Origin: Phoronis pallida | Lineage: Eukaryota > Phoronida > Phoronidae | Direction of reading: 5' to 3' | DNA: 13,629 bases | Assembly: GCA_028565715.1 (NCBI GenBank) | Contig: JAOXYC010144441.1 | Coordinates: 1-13,629, forward strand | Part shown: positions 1 to 8,700 of the stretch, piece after piece | Layout: every line of letters begins with the position of its first letter | Numbering within the stretch: the stretch's first letter is position 1 | Made by a program: the position numbers and the translations under genes | Notes under the pieces: generated by a model | What the model was told of the DNA's origin: nothing | What the model saw: the letters and a program-made list of their open reading frames with translations, nothing else | Databases searched by the model: none

Positions 1-300
1 TCGGCCATCTTGTTTAAGGAGTGGGGTAATATGCCAGTCAAGGATATCATGGGAACTATAGCTGGTTTTCTTACGATTGTCAGTGCAATATTCCTCATTA
101 ATGCATTCAGAGATATGGATATATCGTTACGTAATCTACCCAAGGCAAGAAAGAATGAAACGCCAAGTGTCGTGTCGGCCAATGGTGATTTGAGCTATAC
201 ACGACAAGATGAGACTAGTCTACTTGTTCCGTCGGGGGCAGAGGACGAGGACGAGTTCAATGCATTAGAGACATCGTTTACAACACCACAACGAGGATAA
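1..300 (+). CDS. NIPA2: NIPA-type magnesium transporter, C-terminal part of last exon (partial)
   Basis: Frame 1 is open from the first base of the window and ends in TAA at 298-300, so the start lies to the left. The visible 99 residues begin SAILFKEW, a motif I recognise from the last transmembrane hairpin of NIPA/NIPAL proteins. One hydrophobic helix follows at about residues 16-36 (IMGTIAGFLTIVSAIFLINAF), then a charged stretch (FRDMDISLRNLP) and a hydrophilic acidic tail of about 50 residues. Family members are multi-pass membrane proteins that carry Mg2+ across plasma or endosomal membranes. The tail has no catalytic residue to check. An in-frame TTG at 10 is not a start, because the frame is open upstream of it. 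NIPA1, NIPA2 and NIPAL share this region, so the exact paralogue is not certain; NIPA2-like fits best. The gene is convergent with the SAMD9-like gene on its right. Confidence 0.82.
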   Translation, partial: SAILFKEWGNMPVKDIMGTIAGFLTIVSAIFLINAFRDMDISLRNLPKARKNETPSVVSANGDLSYTRQDETSLLVPSGAEDEDEFNALETSFTTPQRG

Positions 301-1560
301 CAAATTTACTTTTGTTTCATTGAAAACATGTCTCAGTCAATTGTTTACAATTTTACATCACAAGTTTTCATAGTTCCAAAATAGTTAAATGCTGTAACCT
401 TCAAATAAATAATCAACAGATATAAAGTGATTCTTACAATGAATGGGAAGTAATGCAATTTTTTATTAGACGAGATATGAAAATTCGCCAAAGGTTCGTT
501 CTTTGATTTTTAAAATTGAATCTAATAAAAGGTTGTTATACTTTCTATGAATTTGAGAATCATTTTATCACATAACATTGCCAATTTGCGAAAAAATGTG
601 TTGTTTTGAGTTACGTGACACTTGAATAATCTAAGTGAATAATAACACTTTGAAGTTAAAAAGTGTTATATGTTTGAAGAGAAGGGTAGTTGTGTGATAA
701 AACAGTGTCCAACTATTTTGTTATTATGCTAAACTGTTGAACAATAGACATGTTTTCAATGAAACATGTCGTTTGCCCGAGGGTCTATAACCCTACACCA
801 CTGTTATATTATATGTGTAAAATATCTATTTTGTATAAATTAATTGCTCAGTATTTTAGATGAAAGTTGGTTTTCAAGGATTATGTTGTAAACTAATTTT
901 AATGCCAGTTCAATGTTAAAACTTCACTTTACAACTATTTCCCTTCAAGGAGATCAGATGATTTCTCTCAGGACTGTTGAATTTCCTGTCTTGCACCATT
1001 TAAGAAAGGAATTTAAATGAAATATTTTGAGTAACAAATTGGTTGAATGAGTTATCTGCTGTTAAAGACAAGTGGCACAATGGAAAGCATTGTTTGTAAC
1101 TAACTAGAAGGTTGTATGTTTAGAAATGTACGTTTATACCGCTGCACCAACATGATAGTGTAAACGAACATTGTTCAGGCCTCAGTAATATTTCTTATCT
1201 CTTACTCATAGGCACTTTTCTCGAAATAAAGCTGATCACTCATGTGATAAGTTGTTATTAAAAAATGGAGTGATATTTCCTGTTTATAGAGTAAGTGATA
1301 AATATGATATGCAAGACTCTTGGGTTATTCAATGTATTAATGAGCAACAGAAGTTTTTAGAAAAAAATATCACCTTTTCTAAAAAACCACCTTGGTGCTA
1401 ACATACTACATTTAATATCCCAAGGATCATTACTTTATCTATTAATATATTTTACAATAAATACAGGAATTGATGTGCACATAAAATGTGAGGATAACAA
1501 TAAGTAAGTCTGTGGCTGGTAGTGGTTTATTCACAGCTTTATCATCACATCTAGTTGAAA
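301..1560. other. 3' UTR of the NIPA-like gene and AT-rich intergenic DNA
   Basis: No open frame of note occurs on either strand. Candidate poly(A) signals AATAAA for the NIPA-like transcript lie at 404-409, 524-529 and 1225-1230; which one is used cannot be told. A 21-nt sequence at 313-333 recurs as a perfect reverse complement at 746-766. A short hairpin with 10-nt arms spans 642-669. Confidence 0.6.
404..409 (+). promoter_or_regulatory. Candidate poly(A) signal of the NIPA-like transcript
   Basis: This is the first AATAAA after the stop codon, 104 bases downstream. Two further AATAAA hexamers (524, 1225) could serve instead. The window is AT-rich, so a chance occurrence is possible. Confidence 0.4.
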
Positions 1561-1574
1561 AAGTACTAACAATT

Positions 1575-2300
1575 AAAATATACATTCTAGAGCAACACTA
1601 AAAAGATGCGTCCACATGGGTGATATATTAAGGGGAATGAAAATCAAAGTATATCAGAAATAACCAAGTTAATATTTTGGCAACAGGCGGAGTAAGGGTT
1701 GATGTGTCATCCCGGAAACTTTCCACTCCAGCCAATCATAGGGCAGAGCATTTCTACTAAGTTTCGTCAAAATCGCACAAGCGGCTTCAAAGAAAATCGA
1801 CATAAACCAAAACGCTGATTTTTAACAAATGTGGCCAACAGGGGGAGCAAAGGTTGACTTATCCCAAAACCTTTAAACTTCGGCCAAATTCAGCGATTTT
1901 GAACCACCAAATTTAGCCAACAGGGGGAGCTTGGATGGACCTATTGTCCCGAAAACCTTTTTAAGAGAAAATCAACGAAAACCAATTACAGTGATTTTTA
2001 ACGAACAACTTTGGACAACAGGGGAACTAGAATGCACCTACTGTCCCAAGGGCATGTGTAACAAGTTATGTTAAAATCGCTAGAGCGGTTTCAGAAAAAA
2101 TCATCGGAAACCTATTACAGCAATTTCCACTCTTTTTTTGCCACCAGGGGAAGCCTGGGTGAAGGTCACGACCCGAAAATCTTTTTATTGCTGCCAATCA
2201 TCATCCAGAACATGTGTACCACATTTGTCAAAATCCGTCGAGCAGTTATGGAAACAATCAACGGAAACCAATTGTGGATGACGGACGACCACCCAGATGA
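1575..2300 (+). repeat. Dispersed repeat, copy A: head block plus degenerate tandem units with CCAACAGGGGGAG core
   Basis: The head block near 1590-1612 (AGCAACACTAAAAAGATGC followed by GTCCAC) matches the sequence at 10606-10627 next to the giant SAMD9-like exon, and more weakly 12304-12337. About 70 bp later come degenerate units, each opening with a GGCCAACAGGGGGAGC-like core, at about 1680, 1833, 1916, 2013 and 2140. Spacing is about 80-150 bp. Several units also carry GTTTCGTCAAAATC-like blocks (about 1762, 2070, 2228). A short open frame at 2068-2421 runs through these units and looks like chance. Copies B and C have the same order of parts. Confidence 0.7.
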
Positions 2301-2660
2301 CAACTGTATGCGATCACATATAAATAAGTGGACGCATAAAATGAGAATAAGTTTCTATCCGTTTAGTCACAATCTTAAAGACAAATTTCCAAACAATCAT
2401 TTTCCAAGATTGAAAATATAGAATTTTATCAATTATCAAAATATGTGCTGATTCTTTAAACAGGTGACAGTTATCAGCAATAACAATATAAATATATCTC
2501 AAAATAAAGAATTAAAAAAAACTATCATCATCTTCAAGAACACATTAAAGTATTTTATCAATACGGTAACACTTTTTAAAACGATTTTCAAAGGAATGAC
2601 AATTTTAATTAAACGCATGCATCGCTACTTACAAATGTAGAAATACACTGTACAACGATT
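2301..2660. other. AT-rich stretch, nothing recognised
   Basis: Both strands are low-complexity AT-rich DNA. I see no coding, RNA or repeat signal here beyond homopolymer runs. Confidence 0.5.
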
Positions 2661-2663
2661 TCA

Positions 2664-2945
2664 TTGGTTTGTTTTACAGTTTGATCATTTTTTGTTGCCA
2701 ATTCGTTTTACTATCTTCATTCTTTATCGAAAACACAAAAAAATTGTTACAGTTGATTTCAGTTATCTTGACGCCCCTTCAAGAAATTTCAAGTCACATA
2801 GGCCATCTGTATTGAGATTTTCGGTTATTCGTCCACTGGCAGATGAATGCCAGTAAGGATACAATTTGTAGAACAATTCCAACGCATTTGGCTTCATTCA
2901 ATAGTTGATATTTTCACATTCGTGAGTGGCGATGTATAACTTTAA
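2664..2945 (+). repeat. Diverged copy of the 3' flank of the giant SAMD9-like exon
   Basis: This block aligns with 5459-5735, which lies just beyond the end of the giant exon. Shared islands include ATTTTTTGTTG, CATTCTTTATCGAAAACAC, GTTATCTTG, the TGTAAGGAT/AGTAAGGAT region and GATGTATAACTT at 2931 and 5721. Similarity stops at about 2945, just where the exon would begin in the other copy, and no coding sequence follows. It is either debris of a tandem duplication or two copies of one dispersed repeat. Confidence 0.6.
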
Positions 2946-3520
2946 ATTTAGTATTAGAATAAAAGAAGCAAAATATCTTGACTATATATAAATAATTATG
3001 AATAGCAAAGGATTAATTCCCTCTAATATTGAAATCGGGTTTTGCAGGGATGAGGCCATCTAAGTCAACAGCCACTGACTAACACACTACTATAACTACT
3101 TAACCGAGGGTCGCTTCGACATTGTAAAGTCCATCAAATATTTGATTGGTCTGAGTCCAACATCTTGGAATTTCCTATGGACTAGGACTTTCATTTACGA
3201 GGACCTTTTCTTTTGTTACTGAAAGAAAAATGCAAATGTAAATTTTTTGACAACACTGTAACTAAATGAAACCCTCATGATTAACAATCTAAGAGTTTCA
3301 AATAGTTCAGAGTTCAAGCCTTAAAAGGGGCCTGGAGTCAACATTTATCAACGATTACTTTTTATAACTGTATACAATAACAAAATATCCAATCATAGTG
3401 CTTTAAAAAAGTCTATTTTCCGTTATTTTTCTAAAAAGACTTTCCAAAAAATAAGGTCGCATCAGCGCCAAATTATGACGTTTGCATTGCACAATATGCT
3501 GTAGCCGATAAGTCGTCATA
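2946..3520. other. Non-coding, nothing recognised
   Basis: I looked on the minus strand for a terminal exon of the SAMD9-like gene that accepts a phase 2 junction and found none convincing. No repeat was recognised either. Confidence 0.4.
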
Positions 3521-3690
3521 ATTAGAATTAGAATTAGAACTTTATTTATTTCCATAAAAAACATATTTACAAAATTTATACAATTGAACATCAATGCACA
3601 GATATAATTAAACAATATTCAAATAAATTGATTATGGTGGAGACTCCCAAAAGGTTACAAAACCGCTGGCATGGGAGCCACCAATATAAA
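3521..3690 (-). mobile_element. 3' end of a non-LTR retrotransposon (LINE), 5'-truncated
   Basis: Read on the minus strand, the stretch runs through GGCTCCCATGCCAGC and a GGGAGTCTCCACCATAA block, then a T-rich 3' UTR with TATGGAAATAAATAAAG. It ends in a (TTCTAA)n microsatellite tail of three units at 3521-3540. That layout, with an AATAAA-like end followed by a short tandem tail, is typical of 3' ends of invertebrate LINEs of the CR1/L2 sort. No reverse transcriptase sequence is left. The right border is approximate and the exact clade is not determined. Confidence 0.55.
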
Positions 3691-4022
3691 TATTAGATGT
3701 TACTAGTGAGTAATTTTACACAGTGTATTAAGTTAAATTAAAATAAAAAATAGTTTCATGAAATGACAAAATAATTGGTTTTGATTTAAATATTCAACAT
3801 AATATAATATTTATAAACAATCCCAACAAACACATCCGCACTGAAGAGCTACACAGTCATAAAGGAACCGTTCATAATATATGGCGATCTGTGTTAAAGA
3901 AACACAGATTCTAATAAACTGTTCACAAAAAAGTTTTGAATAATGATCGTTTACTAATTTTCAAATAATATATTAGCAAGGAGTATAAATGAATGTTCAG
4001 GTAGCTTTTAAAAGCTATTAAG
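3691..4022. other. AT-rich non-coding stretch
   Basis: This lies downstream of the last visible exon of the SAMD9-like gene. No AATAAA on the minus strand is seen between 4024 and the LINE tail, whose hexamers at 3541-3550 are the nearest candidates if the gene ends here. Confidence 0.4.
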
Positions 4023-4042
4023 TTTAACACTTAAAGACTAAC

Positions 4043-4195
4043 CTCTTTCGTTTCGGTTTAACAACCTGGAATCCTTGGTCACCACTAGATCCTTCTGGGG
4101 TTTTACTTGTGTCGGTATGTGATTTTTGTGGGTCAGCATCAGTTGCTTCTAACATTGAAGGTCCTTGTTTTGGTACGTCTTGTGATGCATGCAGG
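4043..4195 (-). CDS. SAMD9-like gene, small tail exon (exon 3), duplicate of the end of exon 2
   Basis: The exon is 153 nt (51 codons) between an acceptor (TTTGTTGTAG before 4195) and a donor (GAAAGAG then GTTAGTC, GT at 4042-4041). Both borders are phase 2, so the exon can be included, skipped or repeated without shifting the frame. It joins in phase to the giant exon ending at 5755. Its end aligns with the end of exon 2: TPEGSSGDQGFQVV against TPKVFSGDNGLQDV, then a basic cluster and KRLV in both. The KPKRKR cluster could act as a nuclear localisation signal; that is inference. If the donor is not used, the frame runs two codons past KRLV to a stop at 4024-4026. The peptide is hydrophilic and probably disordered. 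No function is assigned. Confidence 0.6.
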
Positions 4196-4415
4196 CTACA
4201 ACAAAGGCAGGTGGTGTAATACATGGTGTATCAGACATGCTGAGGCATGGAGTACGGGCCCATTACACAAAAACATCCATTTAGACAAAAAGGTTCAATC
4301 CATTTCTATGACATTCTGTTAAAAGCATGTGTCTCAAAAAATGGGTTCAATTCCCAGTTCAGTTTGGATTTTTTTTGTCTTCAAATTTATTTCAAAAACA
4401 TAAATGGATATATGC

Positions 4416-4800
4416 ATACCGTATCGACGCGGGTTAGTATCCAGGGCCGCTATTCTGAAATTTTCGAAAAGTAGGGGATGGGCGCTTACCCGAACATGGG
4501 CGCAACATCACGAAATGCACTCGGGCTGGCGCCCATTCCATCACTTGTTTTCACATCCTCACGGTATGCAGCCTCTTATCATTCAGAAAGTCACTAATTT
4601 CCGTGACGTCATCACGAAACCACGCTTGTGCGCCATCTTTGTTTATGGTAACATGCTTTCCGCGTCTCTAACGTTGAAGAGCAATAGGCATTTTCCGGGG
4701 TATGTGCTAAGTCGATCATGGGCGTTATCGCAAAATTTTTTGAAAAGTAGGCGGTGTGCGCTAAGCCGTGCATGGGCGCTAACCCGCGTCAATACGGTAT
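4416..4800. mobile_element. 385-bp MITE with terminal inverted repeats and 4-bp target duplication
   Basis: The ends ATACCGTATCGACGCGGGTT and AACCCGCGTCAATACGGTAT are inverted copies with one mismatch. The element is flanked by ATGC at 4412-4415 and 4801-4804. An alternative reading takes TA as the target site with CCG/CGG termini. Subterminal motifs recur inside, such as CATGGGCGC, GAAAAGTAGG and GGGCGCTTACCCG. GC content is higher than in the surroundings. There is no transposase, so the element is non-autonomous. A 152-codon open frame at 4404-4862 runs through it and out into the next repeat, and is judged non-coding. Superfamily is not assigned. Confidence 0.75.
4604..4611. promoter_or_regulatory. 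Perfect CRE/ATF-like palindrome TGACGTCA at the centre of the MITE
   Basis: The octamer TGACGTCA lies within CGTGACGTCATCACG. Its midpoint (4607.5) coincides with the midpoint of the MITE (4608). It matches the known CREB/ATF consensus. Use in the cell is not shown. Confidence 0.35.
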
Positions 4801-4805
4801 ATGCT

Positions 4806-5143
4806 TACTTAGCTCAAAGATGCAGAAGCTGTATTCATGTCCAAAAGAGTCCTAAAAAATGATTTGCTTATTTAGAACTGCATGCACCATATGCCTACTT
4901 GGAATAATTTGAATGCGTTCCTGGCAGTGACTTTTCTACCCTAAAATAACTGGTTGGCCCTACCATAGTTATTTTAGGGCAGAAAAGTCATTGAGGAAAG
5001 CATTCAAAATAATTTGTGAAACCAGAAATTATGGGATATTCCAACTATGGTGCATGCAGTTCTAAATATGCAAGTTTAACTGCCATTTATTTTCATGACT
5101 TTTTTGGTCATGAATACAGCTTATGCCATCTTTAACTAAAGTA
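4806..5143. repeat. Long imperfect palindrome (foldback element)
   Basis: Two arms of about 160 bp are reverse complements, with a centre of about 15 bp near 4951-4965. Clear arm pairs are AGCTGTATTCATG with CATGAATACAGCT, TTTAGAACTGCATGCACCAT (4872-4891) with its complement (5049-5068), and CCCTAAAATAACT with AGTTATTTTAGGG. The arms differ by small indels, so the element is old. It begins right after the target duplication of the MITE. It could fold into a long hairpin in intron 2 RNA. Confidence 0.8.
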
Positions 5144-5458
5144 CCGTACAAGGACTATTGTCTGGTTTTCATGAGAAAAATGCTTGGTGGTTGTTCTCTC
5201 AGGTGAAAATTGATCTAAACATAGCCAAAAATCTAGGTTATTAAGGTTGGTGGCCAACTGTGATACAGCATATCTCTTTTAAAATTATTTTCAAGAAAAA
5301 AGAGCCTCTGTATTTTAAGACAGCGTAGAACAATTAATTACATTAGTTTTTGGCCCAAATATGAGGATGAACAATTAAGTTTTTTAAAAACTCATACATC
5401 GCTTAAAATTTTATGATATGAATGTAGAATTATCAATGATTGAAATACAATGTTTTGA
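5144..5458. other. Intronic AT-rich stretch, nothing recognised
   Basis: No coding or repeat signal was found between the palindrome and the duplicated flank. Confidence 0.4.
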
Positions 5459-5735
5459 TCCGTTTCTATTGCACAATTTGATATTTTTTGTTGGCATATC
5501 TTGTTACTACCTCCATTCTTTATCGAAAACACAATCTATGTTAATGCGTTACAGTTGTTCTCGGTTATCTTGCCGAGCCGTCAAGATATTTCATCACGTC
5601 ACATTTGCCACCTGAACAGTGACTTTCGAAAAACATGAAGGTATTTATTTGGTCAGATGACTGTAAGGATGCCATTTGTAACAGAAAACCAAGCGTAATT
5701 GACCTAATTCAAAAGTTGACGATGTATAACTTAAA
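5459..5735 (+). repeat. 3' flank of the giant exon, duplicated at 2664-2945
   Basis: This is the partner of the block at 2664-2945. On the minus strand it contains AATAAA at 5649-5644, about 93 bases after the in-frame TGA at 5742, so it could serve as a poly(A) signal if intron 2 is retained. Confidence 0.6.
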
Positions 5736-5754
5736 ATAAACTCATAAGACTAAC

Positions 5755-8700
5755 CTTTTTTCTTTCTGTTGAACATCTTGTAACCCATTGTCACCACTGA
5801 ATACTTTTGGAGTTTGACCAGTCCCCAAATGTTGTTTTTGTTGATCAACTGGGGATGCTACTACCCTTGGTGGTTCCAATTTTGTAATGGCAATGCTTTG
5901 CTTTTTGTCCAATGATGAAGCTGCAATTAAGGGGCTGACAGTCTCAGATGGTAATTCTTTTTGTCTCGGGGATGAATAAACCAAGGAATCGGTAGATGAA
6001 GAGGGTCTGAATGATCCGTATGCGACAGGTCCAGCCCATGTTAATCCCACATAGAAGCATACTTTCTTATTCTTCCATTCATCAAATGGCACTTGAACAG
6101 CGGTAGGAATGTTGAGGATTTGGTCTCTCAAAGATCCAAAGCTAAACACAACGCTGTCTAGTCTTTCCGACAATCTCCCTTGAAACTGATGGAGATCCTT
6201 CTGTACTTCACCAGAGTTCCAAAAGTTTTTACCAAAATATTTAATGGTGAACATCGAAGGGGTCATGAAGCGCTGCATGTTTGAGCCTTTTGCAAGAAAG
6301 AACACATTTCTTTCTTTAACACCATGGGTGGTGCGTCGGCCCTTCACAGGATATTTCTTGTCATAATCAATCTTCCAATACCTGAAAACTTCATTCAGCG
6401 GTGTGGGCAATGCTTGATCTTGTCTAATACCGACATCATAACTAGGCCAATTCAATATGACATAGAAGAGGTATGGCTCCAGGTATATTCCAGGAAGCTT
6501 TGTTCGATCTTTGTAAAGTTGATGACTCCACATAACCAGGTCTTCAAAAGTGATTTCCATGTTCTCCAGTGGGGTTTTCAGAATACTTGAACTGGTTATA
6601 CAAGACCCAAGCAGAATCAGTAGGTCTTTTGTGGACTTGTAAGATGAAGACAGATTTTCCCTCATCAAGCTGCACACACTAAAGAAAATCTCTCTTGCTT
6701 TACCTGGCTTTTTTGTTTTAGCATTTTTGACGTTTTCTGAGAAGGAATACCCTGCAAGTCTGTATGCTCTGCGTTGCCTGAAGCTACATTTTCCACTTTC
6801 ATGAAGAGTTTCGGGGATTTTGTCATCCTTCTCACCATAAAAGTGTTGCAATTTCTCTTTAACTTTAGCAATAAGGGTTCGTCCATATTGCTCTTGGGCC
6901 AACTGTACACTGTCAAGATACTCTTCACGCACTTGGCTTTCAAGTTCCTCCACAACAACCAGCGTCTGGTATACCGTCTCACCAAGTGACTTCAGCTTGT
7001 CCACAAAGTTTACCCCATTCACATTCTTTAAGTTAGAGAGTTCCTCTGGACAAAAATCGTGGCTGAAAAAAAACTTTCTCCATTTGTCGCCATCAAAGTT
7101 ATACACACCCTCAAAAAAGTCCAAAAGCTTGCACGCTGCATCAAGTTCTCCATAATAACCAGCAACTTTATTGACTCCTTTGTATGCTTCTGGTGTACTG
7201 TAATGCTGTGCATCTTTGAATGCTGTTATGGCAGCAAAAGCATCCTGTACTACCTCAATTGGGGGGACCAAATCATGATCTACCTTCAAACTTCGCAGCG
7301 CCTTTGCTAAACGTTGTTTATATACCTGACCATATGTATCATGGAACTTTGGATTTTCTGGCTTTAGTGTTAGGCCTTCTTTCGCGTACTTCAATGCTTC
7401 ATGATGAGTGATGTCATCATAACTATCGTTTGAATACATAAAGAACCGAGACGTCTGTTGGGCAATGAAAGGGTCCTGAAAAAGTTCAAATCCTTTTATC
7501 AATAACTCTGCGGCGATTTGGTGCGTTTCCTTTTTCATGACTTCATTGATAAGTGGGGAGTATTTGTATGTTTTGTCAAGACTTTCTTCTTGAGCACGAA
7601 TTGTCAAGATTTCACATACGATTCGATTTACCGTCTTCAAATAAGAGCTGGATGGATTTTTTGGGAAAATGCCTTTGCAGTCCAAAAACTCATTCATGAT
7701 TTGGCTGACAGGTTGTTTTTTGACAAAATTGTCAAGGATTTCTCGAGCCAAAATAACATTGCAGGTAGTTAGACCCCTGTGGATGCGAGTTTCAGAAGCT
7801 TCACTGACTAGCAATTTCCACTCCTCACTTGTGTTTTTTTCCCACAAGAGCCCCATAGATCGTTGGCGCCAAGGACGTACTAAGCCAAAGGATTGGTTGA
7901 GAGTTTGTTTTTGTGCCATCAGTGAGTCGAATACTGATACAGGAATAGCTCTGAACTCTTGGTCAAAACAATTTAACAGAACAAGATATTTTAGGGCCTT
8001 CTTCTCTTTTTCGTCTGTCATAGCATCCACAAGTTTTCTGACGACTTCGCTTATGGCTTTTTGATTGAAATTCGTTTTCATGATGTTAAAAGACAACAAC
8101 AGTTTGGGGTTCAAACGATTGCCATTCTTATATTCTCGTTCAAGGTTGTCATACTTGTTGGCGAACCACTTCAACTCCTCCTTTGTCAACTTGTGACGTA
8201 AGGCAAAATCTTCCTTTTCTTTAATCGTGATTTGACGTTTACATACCAATACAACAATGCTGACTTGATTCTGTATAGGTTTTCCATAGTGTGTTCCAGC
8301 AGATTCTTTGGCATGGCAATCTTGTCCAAGAGCTTCTGCCTCCCACTGTGATTTTTTAGCAAGCTCTTCTAGTTCTGCTCGCAACTGCCTAATGCTCTCT
8401 GTGTTCTCGTTATCAACTAAGAGAAGCACAGGTCGTGTATGAATCTCGGATTCTTCCCCATATTGTCTTAATGTAAAGACCTGCTTGCTTGTTTGGGATG
8501 GTATAATCTCTTTCACGACAGCACACCTATACTTTGATTTCAGGTCCCACAGAATATTTCGGCTTGTTGTGGTGGCTCCAGCACCAGGTTGGTGGTAAAG
8601 ATTAATAAAGCCAACATAATCACCATCAACATATTCGGGTGGCTTTGATTTTCCTTCAGTGGTATCTTCAACCTTACCTTCAAGAGCATCTTGTACGATC

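Larger units (their letters stand above)
4196..5754 (-). other. Predicted intron 2 of the SAMD9-like gene
   Basis: It starts with GTTAGTCTTA after AAAAAG at 5755 and ends in TTTGTTGTAG at 4196. It holds the MITE (4416-4800), the palindrome (4806-5143) and the duplicated flank (5459-5735). If it is retained, translation stops at TGA 5744-5742, three codons past the junction codon. Confidence 0.55.

Noticed and set aside
1680-2300. CRISPR-like array of spaced repeats
   Set aside because: The cores are short and degenerate, the spacing is irregular, and the context is a eukaryotic genome with spliced genes.
2068-2421. Open frame of 117 codons on the + strand
   Set aside because: It runs through degenerate repeat units and has no recognisable domain.
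3403-3615. Open frame of 70 codons on the - strand as a terminal exon of the SAMD9-like gene
   Set aside because: It lies largely in the LINE 3' end and is low-complexity and hydrophobic. No phase-2 acceptor supports it.
4404-4862. Open frame of 152 codons on the + strand
   Set aside because: It spans the whole MITE and enters the neighbouring palindrome, with repeated CATGGGCGC motifs and no protein similarity I recognise.
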